Shown here: one piece after another, positions 1 to 9,142 of the stretch
Layout: the number at the start of each line of letters is the position of its first letter
Position numbering within the stretch: position 1 is the stretch's first letter
Assembly (NCBI GenBank): GCA_017542125.1
Contig: JAFXXU010000004.1
Location: 1-64,000 of the forward strand
Direction of reading: 5' to 3'
DNA length: 64,000 nucleotides
Source: Ruminococcus sp.
Lineage (GTDB): Bacteria; Bacillota; Clostridia; Oscillospirales; Ruminococcaceae
The notes under the pieces: model-generated
What the model was told of the DNA's origin: nothing
Seen by the model: the letters and a program-made list of their open reading frames with translations, nothing else
Database searches by the model: none
Program-made: the position numbers and the translations under genes

Positions 1-142
1 AAGTCCAGGTTTTCGTCAGATTGCCTAAATTCGACGCAGGCGGGCTGGCGCCCGGCAAGGAGAATTTGGGTAATATGACGGAAAGCTGGCAAGCAGATGG
101 CGTGCAGAGGCGTCAGCCGCGGGTTGTGCGGTGTTGCCTAAG

Positions 143-177
143 TTCCCGCAGGGTAACACACCCCCACCCTGCGGGAA
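143..177. repeat. 12-bp perfect inverted repeat in gene-free left edge
   Basis: Positions 143-154 and 166-177 are perfect reverse complements around an 11-base loop. The first 200 bases hold no convincing gene. A related motif, TTGCCTAA followed by TTC and CGCAGG, occurs at 21-40 and again at 134-152, so this edge may belong to an interspersed intergenic repeat. No U-run follows the stem on either strand, so a simple terminator is unlikely. Confidence 0.45.
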
Positions 178-200
178 CGCTTTCACTCATTGAATACTGA

Positions 201-240
201 AAAAGCACCTTTGCCGTGATCCCGGCAAAGGTGCTTGTCT
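201..240 (-). terminator. Terminator of the trp operon
   Basis: A 14-bp perfect stem (203-216 with 223-236) is followed on the minus strand by TTTTTC and lies just past the trpA stop. The other strand also carries a U-run (GTCTTTTTT), so it could act in both directions. Confidence 0.85.
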
Positions 241-243
241 TTT

Positions 244-1014
244 TTATCTTATCGCGTCTTTCATGCTCCTGACGTATTCGCCCACGGGCTTGGCGGAGTT
301 TTTGCCGTGCTCGGCTATCTGGCGGACTATGGCGGAGCCCACGATAACGCCGTCGGCGTACTCGGACATCTTCTTGGCCTGCTCGGGGGTGGAGATGCCG
401 AAGCCTACCGCACAGGGGACGTCGGTGTTCTCTCTGACTACCTTTACCAGCGCCGAGATATCCGTAGTGATCTGGGAGCGGACGCCCGTAACGCCCAGGC
501 TGGAGACGATGTAGATGAAGCCTTCGGCATCCTTGGCGATCATAGCGATCCTGTCGGCGGAGGTGGGAGCGATCAGCGAGATCAGCTCAACGCCGTTCTC
601 TCTGCACACCGAAAGGAACTCGTCCTTTTCCTCAAAGGGCAGGTCGGGCAGGATGAGGCCGTCGATGCCGATCTCCCGGCAGGTGCCGATGAACCTCTCA
701 GCGCCGTAGGAATAGACCACATTGGCGTAGGTCATAAACACCATCGGAACGGTAACATCTGTTCTGAGCCTTCTGACCAGGTCAAACACCTTATCGGTGG
801 TGGTGCCTGCCGAAAGAGCGCGGATATTCGCCCCCTGTATAACGGGGCCCTCTGCGGTGGGGTCGGAGAAGGGTATGCCCAGCTCGATGAGGTCGGCGCC
901 GTTTCTTACCATCTCACGGACGGTCTGCTCGGTGGTCTCCATATCGGGGTCTCCGCAGGTGATGAACGGGATGAACGCCTTGCCCTTGGCAAAGGCTTCC
1001 TTTATCCTACTCAT
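244..1014 (-). CDS. trpA: Tryptophan synthase alpha chain
   Basis: The alpha subunit cleaves indole-3-glycerol phosphate to indole and glyceraldehyde 3-phosphate and passes indole to TrpB. The roughly 256-residue protein shows the family signatures: FITCGDPD near the start, the [14 protein letters not shown] segment with the catalytic Asp region, and [10 protein letters not shown] at the phosphate site. I start at the Met of MSRIKEAF because GGGGAGGA sits just upstream. An in-frame start 27 bases earlier lacks a good ribosome site. It overlaps the end of trpB by 8 bases, so translation is probably coupled. It is the last gene of the trp operon and is followed by a strong terminator. Confidence 0.96.
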   Translation of the reverse strand: MSRIKEAFAKGKAFIPFITCGDPDMETTEQTVREMVRNGADLIELGIPFSDPTAEGPVIQGANIRALSAGTTTDKVFDLVRRLRTDVTVPMVFMTYANVVYSYGAERFIGTCREIGIDGLILPDLPFEEKDEFLSVCRENGVELISLIAPTSADRIAMIAKDAEGFIYIVSSLGVTGVRSQITTDISALVKVVRENTDVPCAVGFGISTPEQAKKMSEYADGVIVGSAIVRQIAEHGKNSAKPVGEYVRSMKDAIR

Positions 1015-2197
1015 AGATATCCTCCCCTCTGTATCTGGCAATGGCGGCGCAGTCCTTGTCGCCTCTGCCGGAGATAGTTACGATAATGATCTGATCCTTG
1101 CTCATGGTGGGAGCCAGCTTCATAGCGTAGGCTACGGCGTGGGCTGACTCGATAGCGGGGATTATGCCCTCGGTGCGGGAGAGATACTCAAAAGCATCCA
1201 CCGCCTCGTCATCGGTGACGGGGACATACTCCGCTCTGCCAATATCGTGGAGGTAAGCGTGCTCGGGACCTACGCCGGGGTAGTCAAGGCCTGCCGAGAT
1301 GGAATAAACGGGAGCGATCTGACCGTACTCATCCTGGCAGAAATAGCTCTTCATTCCGTGGAAGATGCCGAGACGCCCGGTGTTGACGGTAGCCGCGGTC
1401 TCGAAAGTGTCGATGCCTCTGCCCGCTGCCTCGCAGCCTATGAGGCGGACGCCCTCGTCCTTGATGAAGTTATAGAAGCTGCCGATGGCGTTGGAGCCGC
1501 CGCCCACACAGGCGATGACAGCATCCGGCAGCCTGCCCTCGTATTCAAGTATCTGCTCTCTGGCTTCCTTGGAGATAACAGCCTGGAAGTCACGGACTAT
1601 GGTGGGGAAGGGGTGGGGACCCATTACCGAGCCCAGGCAGTAGTGAGTGTCGTCGATACGGCTGGTCCACTCTCTCATAGCCTCGGAGACAGCATCCTTA
1701 AGTGTAGCCGTTCCGCTGGTGACGGGGACTACCTTCGAGCCCAGCAGCCTCATACGGTAAACGTTGAGAGCCTGACGCTTGGTGTCCTCCTCGCCCATGA
1801 ATACCACGCACTCCATACCCAGCAGGGCTGCGGCGGTAGCGGTGGCAACGCCGTGCTGACCGGCGCCGGTCTCGGCGATAAGGCGGGTCTTGCCCATCTT
1901 CTTGGCAAGCAGCGCCTGACCCAGGACGTTATTTATCTTATGGGAACCGGTGTGGTTCAGATCCTCTCTTTTCAGATAGATCTTTGCTCCGCCCAGAGCT
2001 GCGGTGAGCTTGTCGGCGCGGTAGAGCAGAGAGGGTCTGCCGGCATAGTTGGCCAGCAGCTCATTGAGCTCACGGACGAAATCCGGGTCGTTCTTGTAAT
2101 GCTCGTAGGCCTGCTCCAGCTCGATGACGGCGTTCATCAGCGTCTCGGGGATGTACTGCCCGCCGTGTACGCCGAAGCGTCCTTTTTTCTCACTCAT
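1007..2197 (-). CDS. trpB: Tryptophan synthase beta chain
   Basis: The PLP-dependent beta subunit condenses indole with serine to give tryptophan. At 396 residues it has the usual TrpB1 length. Visible signatures include [12 protein letters not shown] near residue 53, the PLP lysine in HTGSHKINN near residue 87, AETGAGQHG and the glycine-rich [10 protein letters not shown] phosphate-binding loop. Its start overlaps the trpF stop by 4 bases (ATGA) and its end overlaps trpA. Nothing appears degraded. Confidence 0.97.
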   Translation of the reverse strand: MSEKKGRFGVHGGQYIPETLMNAVIELEQAYEHYKNDPDFVRELNELLANYAGRPSLLYRADKLTAALGGAKIYLKREDLNHTGSHKINNVLGQALLAKKMGKTRLIAETGAGQHGVATATAAALLGMECVVFMGEEDTKRQALNVYRMRLLGSKVVPVTSGTATLKDAVSEAMREWTSRIDDTHYCLGSVMGPHPFPTIVRDFQAVISKEAREQILEYEGRLPDAVIACVGGGSNAIGSFYNFIKDEGVRLIGCEAAGRGIDTFETAATVNTGRLGIFHGMKSYFCQDEYGQIAPVYSISAGLDYPGVGPEHAYLHDIGRAEYVPVTDDEAVDAFEYLSRTEGIIPAIESAHAVAYAMKLAPTMSKDQIIIVTISGRGDKDCAAIARYRGEDIYE

Positions 2198-2805
2198 TGC
2201 TTTCCTTCCTTTCCTCTGACGGCTTTAACGAAGGCCGTCATTTTGTTTTTATCCTTGCGCCCCTCGGTCTCCAGGCTGCTGGAGGCATCCACGGCAAAGG
2301 GACTGCAAGCCTCTATGGCCTCAGCCACGTTCTGAGCCGTGAGCCCTCCCGCCAGGAAAAAGGGTCTGCCGATATCTCTTATCAGCGAATGGTCAAAGGT
2401 CTCGCCGGTGCCTGTGCCGCTGTCCAGGAGGATATATTCGGCGCTGCTGTGCTTTGCCGCCTCAATGTCCTCCTCCGACTTAACGGTGAAGGCCTTGATT
2501 ATGGGCTTATCGGTGTGCATACGCAGGCGGTGGATATAGTCCTCGTCCTCGCTGCCGTGGAGCTGGATGAAGTCCAGCATCTCGGCATAGAATTTAACTA
2601 TGCCGTCTATGGGCTCATCCACGAACACTCCCACCTTTTTGGTCTCGCTGCCCGTAAGGTAGCTTTGCAGCTCGCAGAAGGTGCCGAGCCCCACCGAGCG
2701 GCTGAAGCCCTCGGTCAGTATGAAGCCGACGTAATCGGCTCCCAGATCTCTTGCGGTGATGACGTCCTTGGGGCTCATCATCCCGCAGAGCTTTATCTTT
2801 GTCAT
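2194..2805 (-). CDS. trpF: Phosphoribosylanthranilate isomerase
   Basis: TrpF isomerises N-(5'-phosphoribosyl)anthranilate to the deoxyribulose derivative, the third committed step of tryptophan synthesis. The 203-residue TIM barrel starts [10 protein letters not shown], where the Cys is the usual catalytic general base, and contains the QLHGSED strand and the phosphate-binding [12 protein letters not shown] segment. It is a stand-alone gene, not fused to trpC as in enterics. ATGA overlaps join it to trpC upstream and trpB downstream. Confidence 0.96.
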   Translation of the reverse strand: MTKIKLCGMMSPKDVITARDLGADYVGFILTEGFSRSVGLGTFCELQSYLTGSETKKVGVFVDEPIDGIVKFYAEMLDFIQLHGSEDEDYIHRLRMHTDKPIIKAFTVKSEEDIEAAKHSSAEYILLDSGTGTGETFDHSLIRDIGRPFFLAGGLTAQNVAEAIEACSPFAVDASSSLETEGRKDKNKMTAFVKAVRGKEGKQ

Positions 2806-3587
2806 ATGCTCTCTCCTCTCAGTTCGCGGAGCTTTGCCGCTATGTCGGGCGCACGCATCAGCGCCTCACCCACCAACACCGCGTCAACGCCCGCCTGTTC
2901 CAGTGGAGCGGTGTCTTCCCTGCCCCGCACGCCGCTCTCCGAAACGAAGAGCACACCCTCCGGGACAAGCTCCCGCAGGCGGCGGCTGTTGCCGGTATCA
3001 ACGCTGAAATCGGTAAGGTTGCGGTTGTTCACACCCACCAGCCTTGCTCCGGCACCCACGGCTCGTTTTACCTCGTCCTCGTCGTGAGCCTCCACCAGAG
3101 CCGAAAGACCCAGCGTTTCACAGACAGCAAGATATTCTTTCAGCTGCGCGTCGGAGAGTATGGAGCAGATCAGCAGCACCGCCGATGCTCCCAGCAGCCT
3201 TGCCTCGTAGATCATATACTCGTCTACGGTGAAATCCTTTCTGATGCAGGGTATCTTCACCGCTGCGGCGATCTCCCGGAGATACTCGCTGCTGCCTAAG
3301 AACCACTTGGGCTCGGTCAGCACCGAGATACATTCGGCGCCCGCGGCCTCGTATTGCTTAGCGATATCCAGATAGGGGAAATCCTCGGCTATTATGCCCT
3401 TTGAGGGGCTTGCCTTCTTGCACTCGCAAATGAAGGAGAGTCCTTCCCCCGAGAGAGCCTTTTCAAAAGCGAAGCTGCCCCGGGGCAGAGCCTCGGCCTG
3501 CTCTCTGACAGCAGCAAGGCTCACAGTCTTCTTTGCCTCAGCCACACGCTCAGCGGCGTGGGCGGCGAGCTTATCAAGTATCGTCAT
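2802..3587 (-). CDS. trpC: Indole-3-glycerol-phosphate synthase
   Basis: TrpC closes the ring of carboxyphenylamino-deoxyribulose phosphate to indole-3-glycerol phosphate. The 261-residue barrel shows the catalytic [10 protein letters not shown] motif near residue 55, the IRKDF motif and LVGVNNRNL, and ends with the phosphate-site segment [10 protein letters not shown]. It overlaps trpD and trpF by 4 bases each, so translational coupling is expected. Confidence 0.96.
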   Translation of the reverse strand: MTILDKLAAHAAERVAEAKKTVSLAAVREQAEALPRGSFAFEKALSGEGLSFICECKKASPSKGIIAEDFPYLDIAKQYEAAGAECISVLTEPKWFLGSSEYLREIAAAVKIPCIRKDFTVDEYMIYEARLLGASAVLLICSILSDAQLKEYLAVCETLGLSALVEAHDEDEVKRAVGAGARLVGVNNRNLTDFSVDTGNSRRLRELVPEGVLFVSESGVRGREDTAPLEQAGVDAVLVGEALMRAPDIAAKLRELRGESI

Positions 3588-4603
3588 CTGTTGGAGACCT
3601 CGATGACCTTCTGGAGGGTCTCATAAGCCTTGCCGGAGTCGATGAGCTCGGCAGCCAGCTTTACGCCCTCGGCCATATTCTCGGCCTTGCCGCCTATGCA
3701 GAGCGCTGCGCCTGCATTGAGCAGTACAGCGTCGCGCTTTGCGCCTCTCTCCTCACCCTTGAGGATGGCGCGGGTGGCCTCAGCGTTCTCGGTGGGAGTG
3801 CCGCCCTTGATGTCCTCGTGGGTGCCGCCGGTGAGGCCGAACTGCTGGGGAGTAACATCGTAGCTCTTGAACCAGCCCTCCTTGAACTCACAGATATGGG
3901 TGGGAGCGGAAATGGATATCTCGTCCAGCTTATCGGTGCCGTAGACTACCATTCCGCGCTTGACGCCCAGATTCATAAGCACCTGTGCAAGGGGCTCTAC
4001 CAGGGAGCGGTCATAAACGCCCAGGAGAAATCTCTTGGGGCTTGCGGGGTTGGTGAGGGGTCCCAGGATGTTGAACACTGTTCTGATACCCAGCTCCTTT
4101 CTGATGGGGCCCACATATTTCATGGAGGTGTGGTACTTCTGTGCGAAGAAGAAGCAGAAGCCTGCCTCGTCCAGCAGCTCGCGGCACTTGTCAACGTCCT
4201 GCTGGATGTTTACGCCCAGAGCCTCCAGGCAGTCGGCGGTACCCGAAAGGGATGAGGCAGCGCGGTTGCCGTGCTTGGCTACCTTGATGCCAGCTGCTGC
4301 CACTACCATAGCCGAGGTGGTGGAGATATTGAAGCTGTGGGCGTTATCGCCGCCGGTGCCTACGATCTCCAGCAGATCGTCATCGTTCTCGAACTTGGTG
4401 GCTGCATCTCTCATTGCCGCTGCGCAGCCGGCGATCTCGTCGATGGTCTCCGCCTTGGTGGACTTGGTGGAGAGTGCTGCCAGGAAGGCTGCATTCTGTG
4501 TAGCGGAGGTCTTGCCGGACATTATCTCGGTTATTACCTCATATGCCTCATCGTAAGTGAGATCCTGCTTGTCAACTATCTTTACTATTGCTTTTTCGAT
4601 CAT
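3584..4603 (-). CDS. trpD: Anthranilate phosphoribosyltransferase
   Basis: TrpD transfers the phosphoribosyl group from PRPP to anthranilate. The 339-residue protein has the family's [18 protein letters not shown] loop near residue 82 and [20 protein letters not shown], followed by the NILGPLTNP segment. It is not fused to TrpG. Its start lies 18 bases after trpG with AGGAGG-like bases just upstream, and its end overlaps trpC by 4 bases. Confidence 0.97.
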   Translation of the reverse strand: MIEKAIVKIVDKQDLTYDEAYEVITEIMSGKTSATQNAAFLAALSTKSTKAETIDEIAGCAAAMRDAATKFENDDDLLEIVGTGGDNAHSFNISTTSAMVVAAAGIKVAKHGNRAASSLSGTADCLEALGVNIQQDVDKCRELLDEAGFCFFFAQKYHTSMKYVGPIRKELGIRTVFNILGPLTNPASPKRFLLGVYDRSLVEPLAQVLMNLGVKRGMVVYGTDKLDEISISAPTHICEFKEGWFKSYDVTPQQFGLTGGTHEDIKGGTPTENAEATRAILKGEERGAKRDAVLLNAGAALCIGGKAENMAEGVKLAAELIDSGKAYETLQKVIEVSNR

Positions 4604-4621
4604 TGCGGTTTCCTCCTTATA

Positions 4622-5188
4622 TCAAAGCTCAATGAAATTCTTAAGTATCTCTCTGCCCAGAGGGGTGAGTATCGACTCGGGGTGGAACTGCACTCCGAAG
4701 ATGGGGTACTCGGTATGCTGCACCGCCATTATCTCGCCGTCATCGGTGAGGGCGGTGACTTTCAGGCATTCGGGCAGCGTGGCAGCCTCGGCTGCCAGGG
4801 AATGGTATCTTGCCACCTCGGTCTTTTCGGGGAGCCCGCGGAACAGAGGGCTTTCGGTATCAAGCTTGACGGTGCTCTGCTTGCCGTGCATAAGCTGCTT
4901 GGCGTAGGTGACAACCCCGCCGTAGGCTTCGCATATCGCCTGATGCCCCAGGCACACGCCAAGGGTGGGGATCTTCTGCGAGAGGGTCCTGGCAAGCTCC
5001 TCGGTTATGCCCGCATCCTCGGGGCGCCCGGGGCCGGGGGAGAGGATCAGCCTGTCGGGGGCCAGTTTCTCTACCTCGGCGACTGTGAGCTCGTCGTTGC
5101 GTATCACGCGGATATCCGGCTCCAGCTCCCCTATCAGCTGATAGAGATTGTAGGAGAAGCTGTCGTAGTTATCTACAAGAAGTATCAT
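4622..5188 (-). CDS. trpG: Anthranilate synthase glutamine amidotransferase subunit
   Basis: This class I glutamine amidotransferase supplies ammonia to TrpE. The 188-residue domain begins ILLVDNYDSFSYNL, has SPGPGRPEDAG, carries the nucleophile in LGVCLGHQAI, and ends with the catalytic His-Glu in VQFHPES. TrpG and PabA cannot be separated by sequence alone. Its place inside the trp operon, overlapping trpE by 4 bases, favours TrpG, though it may also serve folate synthesis. Confidence 0.95.
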   Translation of the reverse strand: MILLVDNYDSFSYNLYQLIGELEPDIRVIRNDELTVAEVEKLAPDRLILSPGPGRPEDAGITEELARTLSQKIPTLGVCLGHQAICEAYGGVVTYAKQLMHGKQSTVKLDTESPLFRGLPEKTEVARYHSLAAEAATLPECLKVTALTDDGEIMAVQHTEYPIFGVQFHPESILTPLGREILKNFIEL

Positions 5189-6648
5189 AGCTCTTCCTCC
5201 TCTGCCGCGTGCAGCGCATTGACGACAGCCGCCGCCTTATTGATGCACTCGCGGAACTCATTCTCGGGGACGGAGTCGGCAACGATGCCCGCTCCGCTGC
5301 GGATGAACACTCTGCCGTTCTTCTTGAAGGCCGAACGGATGGCTATGCAGGTATCCAGGTTGCCGGTGAAGTCGATGTAGCCTATGGCGCCGCCGTAGAG
5401 GCCGCGCTTGTTGTTCTCAAGCTCGGCGATGAGCTGGCAGGCCTTGATCTTGGGGGCTCCCGAAAGGGTACCCGCAGGCAGTACGGCATTTACTGCATCC
5501 AGAGCGTCCCGGTCGGGCCTGATCTCGCCGCGGACGGTGGAGCCGATGTGCATAACGTGGGAGAAGCGCTCGATGCTCCGGAGCTTTTCTACCTTCACCG
5601 TGCCGAAGCGGCTGATCCTGCCAAGATCGTTACGTCCGAGATCCACCAGCATATTGTGCTCGGCAAGCTCCTTCTCATCGGCAAGGAGCTCGGCTTCAAG
5701 AGCCTTGTCCTCCTCATCGGTGGCGCCTCTGGGGCGGGTGCCTGCCAGGGGGAAGGTGTGGAGCACACCGTTCTCCAGCTTGACCAGGGTCTCGGGAGAG
5801 GCTCCCGCGATCTCCACATCGGTGCCGGAGAAATAGAACATATATGGCGAGGGGTTTGAAGTCCTCAGCACGCGGTAGGTGCCCAGCAGGCTGCCCTCGA
5901 ACTCTGCCGAGAGGCGGTTTGAGAGAACGATCTGGAAGATATCGCCCTCACGGATATGCTGCTTGGCTTTCTCCACCATCTCGCAGAACTGCTTTTTCGT
6001 AAAGAGGGGCTCCGGCTCGGAGAGCATATGGCCTGCGGGCTCGTCGGCACGGGAGCCGTTGCGGAGCAGCTCTGCCAGCTGCCTCAGCTCCATGCAGGCC
6101 TTGTTGTAGCTGACCTCCGGATCATCCAGCTTGACGTTGGCGATGAGCACCAGCTTCTGGCGGTAGTTATCAAATGCGATGACCTTGTCGAAGAGCATCA
6201 GGTCGGCATTTTTGAAATGCTCGTTATCCTCCACGGGGACTCTCACCGTAGGCTCGGAATAGCCCAGCCAGTCGTAGGAGAAATACCCCACCAGACCGCC
6301 GGTAAAGGGCGGCAGCCCCTCTATCCTGGGGCTCTTGTATTTTGAGAGCAGCGAGCGCAGGTGTGGGGTGGGGTCATCGGTGAGGATGTCCATACCGTCG
6401 ATGGTGAGCTTTCCCTCGCCGCAGGTTATCTCGTTCTTGGGGTCGAAGCCCATAAAGGTCCAGCGCCCCCAGTTTTCCCTGTCCTCGCAGGATTCAAGCA
6501 GATAGCAGTGGCTTGAAACGTTCTTAAGAATCCTTACCGCCTCGATGGGCGTGCAAATGTCGGAGAGTATCTCGCAGCTGACGGGGGCGATATCGTAGCC
6601 CTTGCCGCAGAATTCCCTGATACCCTCAAGCGTCGGATAAAACTTCAT
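5185..6648 (-). CDS. trpE: Anthranilate synthase component I
   Basis: TrpE converts chorismate and ammonia to anthranilate. It is 487 residues long. The N-terminal domain has CYLLESCEDRENWGRWTFMG, matching the LLES region where tryptophan binds for feedback inhibition in the family. The C-terminal chorismate-binding domain has FQIVLSNRL, PLAGTRPRG, LVDLGRNDLGR and LSGAPK. It is the first gene of the operon, directly behind the T-box leader, so it should be regulated both by transcription antitermination and by feedback inhibition. Confidence 0.97.
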   Translation of the reverse strand: MKFYPTLEGIREFCGKGYDIAPVSCEILSDICTPIEAVRILKNVSSHCYLLESCEDRENWGRWTFMGFDPKNEITCGEGKLTIDGMDILTDDPTPHLRSLLSKYKSPRIEGLPPFTGGLVGYFSYDWLGYSEPTVRVPVEDNEHFKNADLMLFDKVIAFDNYRQKLVLIANVKLDDPEVSYNKACMELRQLAELLRNGSRADEPAGHMLSEPEPLFTKKQFCEMVEKAKQHIREGDIFQIVLSNRLSAEFEGSLLGTYRVLRTSNPSPYMFYFSGTDVEIAGASPETLVKLENGVLHTFPLAGTRPRGATDEEDKALEAELLADEKELAEHNMLVDLGRNDLGRISRFGTVKVEKLRSIERFSHVMHIGSTVRGEIRPDRDALDAVNAVLPAGTLSGAPKIKACQLIAELENNKRGLYGGAIGYIDFTGNLDTCIAIRSAFKKNGRVFIRSGAGIVADSVPENEFRECINKAAAVVNALHAAEEEEL

Positions 6649-6663
6649 AAAAGCACCTCCCGG

Positions 6664-6950
6664 TAAAATAAAAAGCCCCTGACAAAACCCCTACGGTTCT
6701 GTCAAGGACGAATAAATCACTTATCCGCGGTGCCACCTTGATTCGCAGCCTTGCTGCGCACTTAGCAGGATACCAGCATATCCCCGGCAACTGACGTATG
6801 CCCACACGTCACAGAATACTCTGCGGGATGCCCCGCATTTGACTGCGCCCTCAGCGGTCCATTTGATGACTTGTTTTTCACCCGGCTCTCAGCTCGCCCG
6901 GGCTCTCTGTGGAAGCATCGTCACCGTTATCTCCGCGTCAACGGTTTCTT
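6664..6950 (-). promoter_or_regulatory. Tryptophan T-box leader with terminator
   Basis: On the minus strand the leader contains the conserved T-box sequence AAGGTGGCACCGCGG (6725-6739), whose NCCA-binding bulge senses uncharged tRNA 3' ends. A stem I region precedes it, with AGAGAGCC and a specifier segment AAATGGACC. The UGG Trp codon lies at 6859-6861, followed by a purine and CCGCTGAG as in other T-boxes. A terminator (6664-6708, stem around CCTTGACA and TGTCAGGGG, then CTTTTT) lies just before trpE. Uncharged tRNA-Trp should stabilise the antiterminator and switch the operon on. Confidence 0.93.
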
Positions 6951-6955
6951 GGGTA

Positions 6956-6984
6956 ATTATACCACCCGCCGGGCGGTTTGTCAA
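6956..6984 (-). promoter_or_regulatory. trp operon promoter
   Basis: TTGACA (6979-6984) and TATAAT (6956-6961) are separated by 17 bases on the minus strand, a consensus housekeeping-sigma promoter directly upstream of the T-box. Confidence 0.9.
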
Positions 6985-7089
6985 GACCCTTTTTGAAAAA
7001 CTTTTCAATGTGCAGATCCCCGGGGCAGGGGCTATGTCATCCTCCGATGTAAGTATGGTATTCGTTAAACCGCCCCATACTGTATACGA

Positions 7090-7118
7090 TTGACAAAAGA
7101 GCGGCTATGCTCTATAAT
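7090..7118 (+). promoter_or_regulatory. Promoter of the 7145 lipoprotein
   Basis: TTGACA (7090-7095) and TATAAT (7113-7118) with a 17-base spacer, followed by GGGAGAG and the ATG at 7145. Confidence 0.88.
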
Positions 7119-7144
7119 AGTCTAAAAGAAGGGAGAGACCCGAA

Positions 7145-7675
7145 ATGAGAATAAAAGCTGTCATATCAGCGCTGCTGCTATCGGCTTGCCTTGCAGGCTG
7201 CGGCGAGGCAGCGTCCTCCGGGAGCGGGGCTGTTTCGCAGGCGGAGACAACTGCCCAGGCACCGGAGATAAACGCCTCAACTGTGAGCGAAGCTGTTGAG
7301 ACGATCAGGGCTGCATACCCGGAGATGTTCACGGCTGTATCGTCAAGCGGTGAGGAGCTGTTTGACCAAAACGCCGAGAAGCTGTTCGGCTGCAAGCCGG
7401 AGGAACTTGAATACGGGGCCATAGCCTATAATGCCTCGGGGAGCACGGCTGATGAAGTTAGTATCCTTATCCTTGGAGATGAGGATGGGGATAAAGCACT
7501 GGCGCTGCTCACGGAGCGTAAGGATGTACGCCGGGCGGACTTTGAGGATTATAAGCCGTCGGAGGTCGGGAAGATAGATAAGGCATTGGTGTTCAAGCTC
7601 AATAAGGGGGCAGCACTAATTATCTCGGATGATGCGGAAAGCATAAGAGAGATGCTGAGCCAAAAGCTAAGCTGA
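7145..7675 (+). CDS. Small lipoprotein, DUF4358-like
   Basis: A 176-residue protein with a lipoprotein signal (LLLSACLAGCGEA), with cysteine lipidation predicted at residue 19. A Ser/Ala/Thr-rich linker follows, then a compact domain with YPEMF, LFGCKPEELE and a DEDGDKA segment. Length and layout resemble the DUF4358 lipoproteins of clostridia, whose function is unknown; this match is from memory. It should sit on the outer face of the membrane. It is monocistronic with its own consensus promoter and diverges from the trp operon. Confidence 0.8.
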   Translation: MRIKAVISALLLSACLAGCGEAASSGSGAVSQAETTAQAPEINASTVSEAVETIRAAYPEMFTAVSSSGEELFDQNAEKLFGCKPEELEYGAIAYNASGSTADEVSILILGDEDGDKALALLTERKDVRRADFEDYKPSEVGKIDKALVFKLNKGAALIISDDAESIREMLSQKLS

Positions 7676-7865
7676 ACTATGATCAAGGCACAAATAATGC
7701 ACCGGTCAAACTTTATTCCTCGGCTACGCACGGAATAAAGCGGGGGCGGCGACTCATAATCAAAGGGTCTCCCCTGTTTTGTCCACCGCTATGCTGCAAG
7801 GGACATAACTCCGCAGCCCCGCGACTACACTAGCCGTACCGCAACCAACAAGGAACGGCTCACCA
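7676..7865. other. Gene-free region rich in inverted repeats
   Basis: No ORF is supported here. The region contains an 8-bp perfect hairpin (7712-7719 with 7732-7739, TTTATTCC/GGAATAAA), an AGCCGT/ACGGCT pairing and, on the minus strand, a TGTCC/GGACA hairpin. It looks like a compact structured RNA or an interspersed intergenic element. Its family is not recognised. Confidence 0.4.
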
Positions 7866-7903
7866 AGAAAAACCGCCCCCCAGCTCACCGAGCCAAGGGA
7901 CGG
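7866..7903 (-). terminator. Terminator after azlCD
   Basis: On the minus strand CCGTCCC pairs with GGGGCGG (7873-7879 with 7897-7903), with an inner GCTC/GAGC hairpin, then TTTTTC, directly after the azlD stop. Confidence 0.85.
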
Positions 7904-7911
7904 ATATCAAT

Positions 7912-8220
7912 TCAAACTATAAACAGCTCCGCAATAAACGCCGCACCGCTGGCAGTCAGAGCAACCACTATCAAAGACCGCCCGAAGAAAGCCAGCACAA
8001 ATGCCGCCGCGAGCCCCACTGCAGCAGAGATCGTGTGCCCCGTGGCGTAGAATACAGCAGGGATGGTCATTGCTCCCAGAACAGCGTAGGGAACGTAGTA
8101 CAGAAAGCTCTGTGCGAACCGGGACTTTATCTTGCGGCGGAATACCATCAAAGGCAGCATCCTCACCAGATAGGTGACACCCGCCATTACAAGGATGTAG
8201 CAAAGAAGCCTGGCTGTCAT
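7912..8220 (-). CDS. azlD: AzlD branched-chain amino acid exporter small subunit
   Basis: A 102-residue hydrophobic protein with about four membrane spans and the family's early YLVRMLPLMVFRRKI segment. AzlD works with AzlC to export branched-chain amino acids or their analogues. It overlaps azlC by 4 bases (ATGA), so the two subunits are translationally coupled. Confidence 0.88.
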   Translation of the reverse strand: MTARLLCYILVMAGVTYLVRMLPLMVFRRKIKSRFAQSFLYYVPYAVLGAMTIPAVFYATGHTISAAVGLAAAFVLAFFGRSLIVVALTASGAAFIAELFIV

Positions 8221-8942
8221 TGCCCGCCGCCCCCTTCCTCAGTCTTTATGGGGAAGAAAAGAGCGCCCGCAGCTGCCGCAAGTATGGTGCAGATGATTAT
8301 GGCAAAGCCCTCGGAAATGCCGTCAAATAAGGGAACGTAGCGCATTATGCAGGAAGCCGCTACCGCGATGATAACAACTACCAGTACCCCCAGAGCCTTC
8401 CGCGCCGCAGGAACGAATATCGCTACGAACATACCGTAGATAGCTATCCCCAGCGCCGCCTTCAGCTTCTCGGGGAGTACCTCTCCCGCCGCGCCGCCGA
8501 TAAGCGTACCCGTCGCCCAACCGACCCAGGGAAGGGATATGAGCCCCGCCATGTATTGCTTCGAGACCTCCTCCGGCTTGCCGGAGGCTACGGCGAAGAT
8601 CTCATCGGTTATACCGAAGGATACCGCAAGTCGGGACAGCTTGGTGAAGCCCCCGTCCAGCTTCTGCGAAAGGGATAGGCTCATCAGGGAGTAGCGCAGA
8701 TTTATGACCAGCTGTGCTATGGCCATTTCGATTATGCCGCCGTTTGAGGCTATGACCGTAAGCCCCGCTACCTGCCCCGCAGAGGTGAGATTGGTCATCG
8801 AGATCAGTACCGCCGCAAATACCGAGAGCCCGTTTGATACAGCCATTATCCCGAAGCCGAAGGATACCGAAAGATACCCCAGAGCTATGGGTATGCTGTC
8901 CTTTATCCCGCCGAGGAAACCCCGGCTCTTATCCTGTGACAT
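8217..8942 (-). CDS. azlC: AzlC branched-chain amino acid permease
   Basis: A polytopic protein of about 241 residues with the family's opening segment GIKDSIPIALGYLSVSFGFG, followed by NLRYSLMSLSLSQKL and LAVSFGITDEIFAVAS. I start at MSQDKSRG, which has GAGGAG ten bases upstream. A longer in-frame start at 8987 adds 15 residues without a good ribosome site. It forms the large subunit of the AzlCD exporter with the downstream overlapping gene. Confidence 0.92.
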   Translation of the reverse strand: MSQDKSRGFLGGIKDSIPIALGYLSVSFGFGIMAVSNGLSVFAAVLISMTNLTSAGQVAGLTVIASNGGIIEMAIAQLVINLRYSLMSLSLSQKLDGGFTKLSRLAVSFGITDEIFAVASGKPEEVSKQYMAGLISLPWVGWATGTLIGGAAGEVLPEKLKAALGIAIYGMFVAIFVPAARKALGVLVVVIIAVAASCIMRYVPLFDGISEGFAIIICTILAAAAGALFFPIKTEEGGGGQ

Positions 8943-9072
8943 TTTTATAAGTCTCCTCATATGAATAGTAATGATACCTGTCCGCATACTATATTACAGT
9001 ATAGCACATTGTTTTAAAAAATGCAAATGTGTTCAAGCCGCTGCGGATAAGGGAAATGTAACCGTTTATTCA

Positions 9073-9101
9073 TTGACTTGACGCATTTAATGCGGTATAA
9101 T
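9073..9101 (+). promoter_or_regulatory. Promoter of the SH3-domain gene
   Basis: TTGACT (9073-9078), 17-base spacer, TATAAT (9096-9101), 42 bases before the ATG. Confidence 0.82.
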
Positions 9102-9142
9102 GAACATATATCGACAAAACGTCCTGCCGAAAGGAGAACAAT

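Noticed and set aside
1247..2335. 362-codon plus-strand frame opposite trpB
   Set aside because: trpB is complete and well matched. The frame has no recognisable motif.
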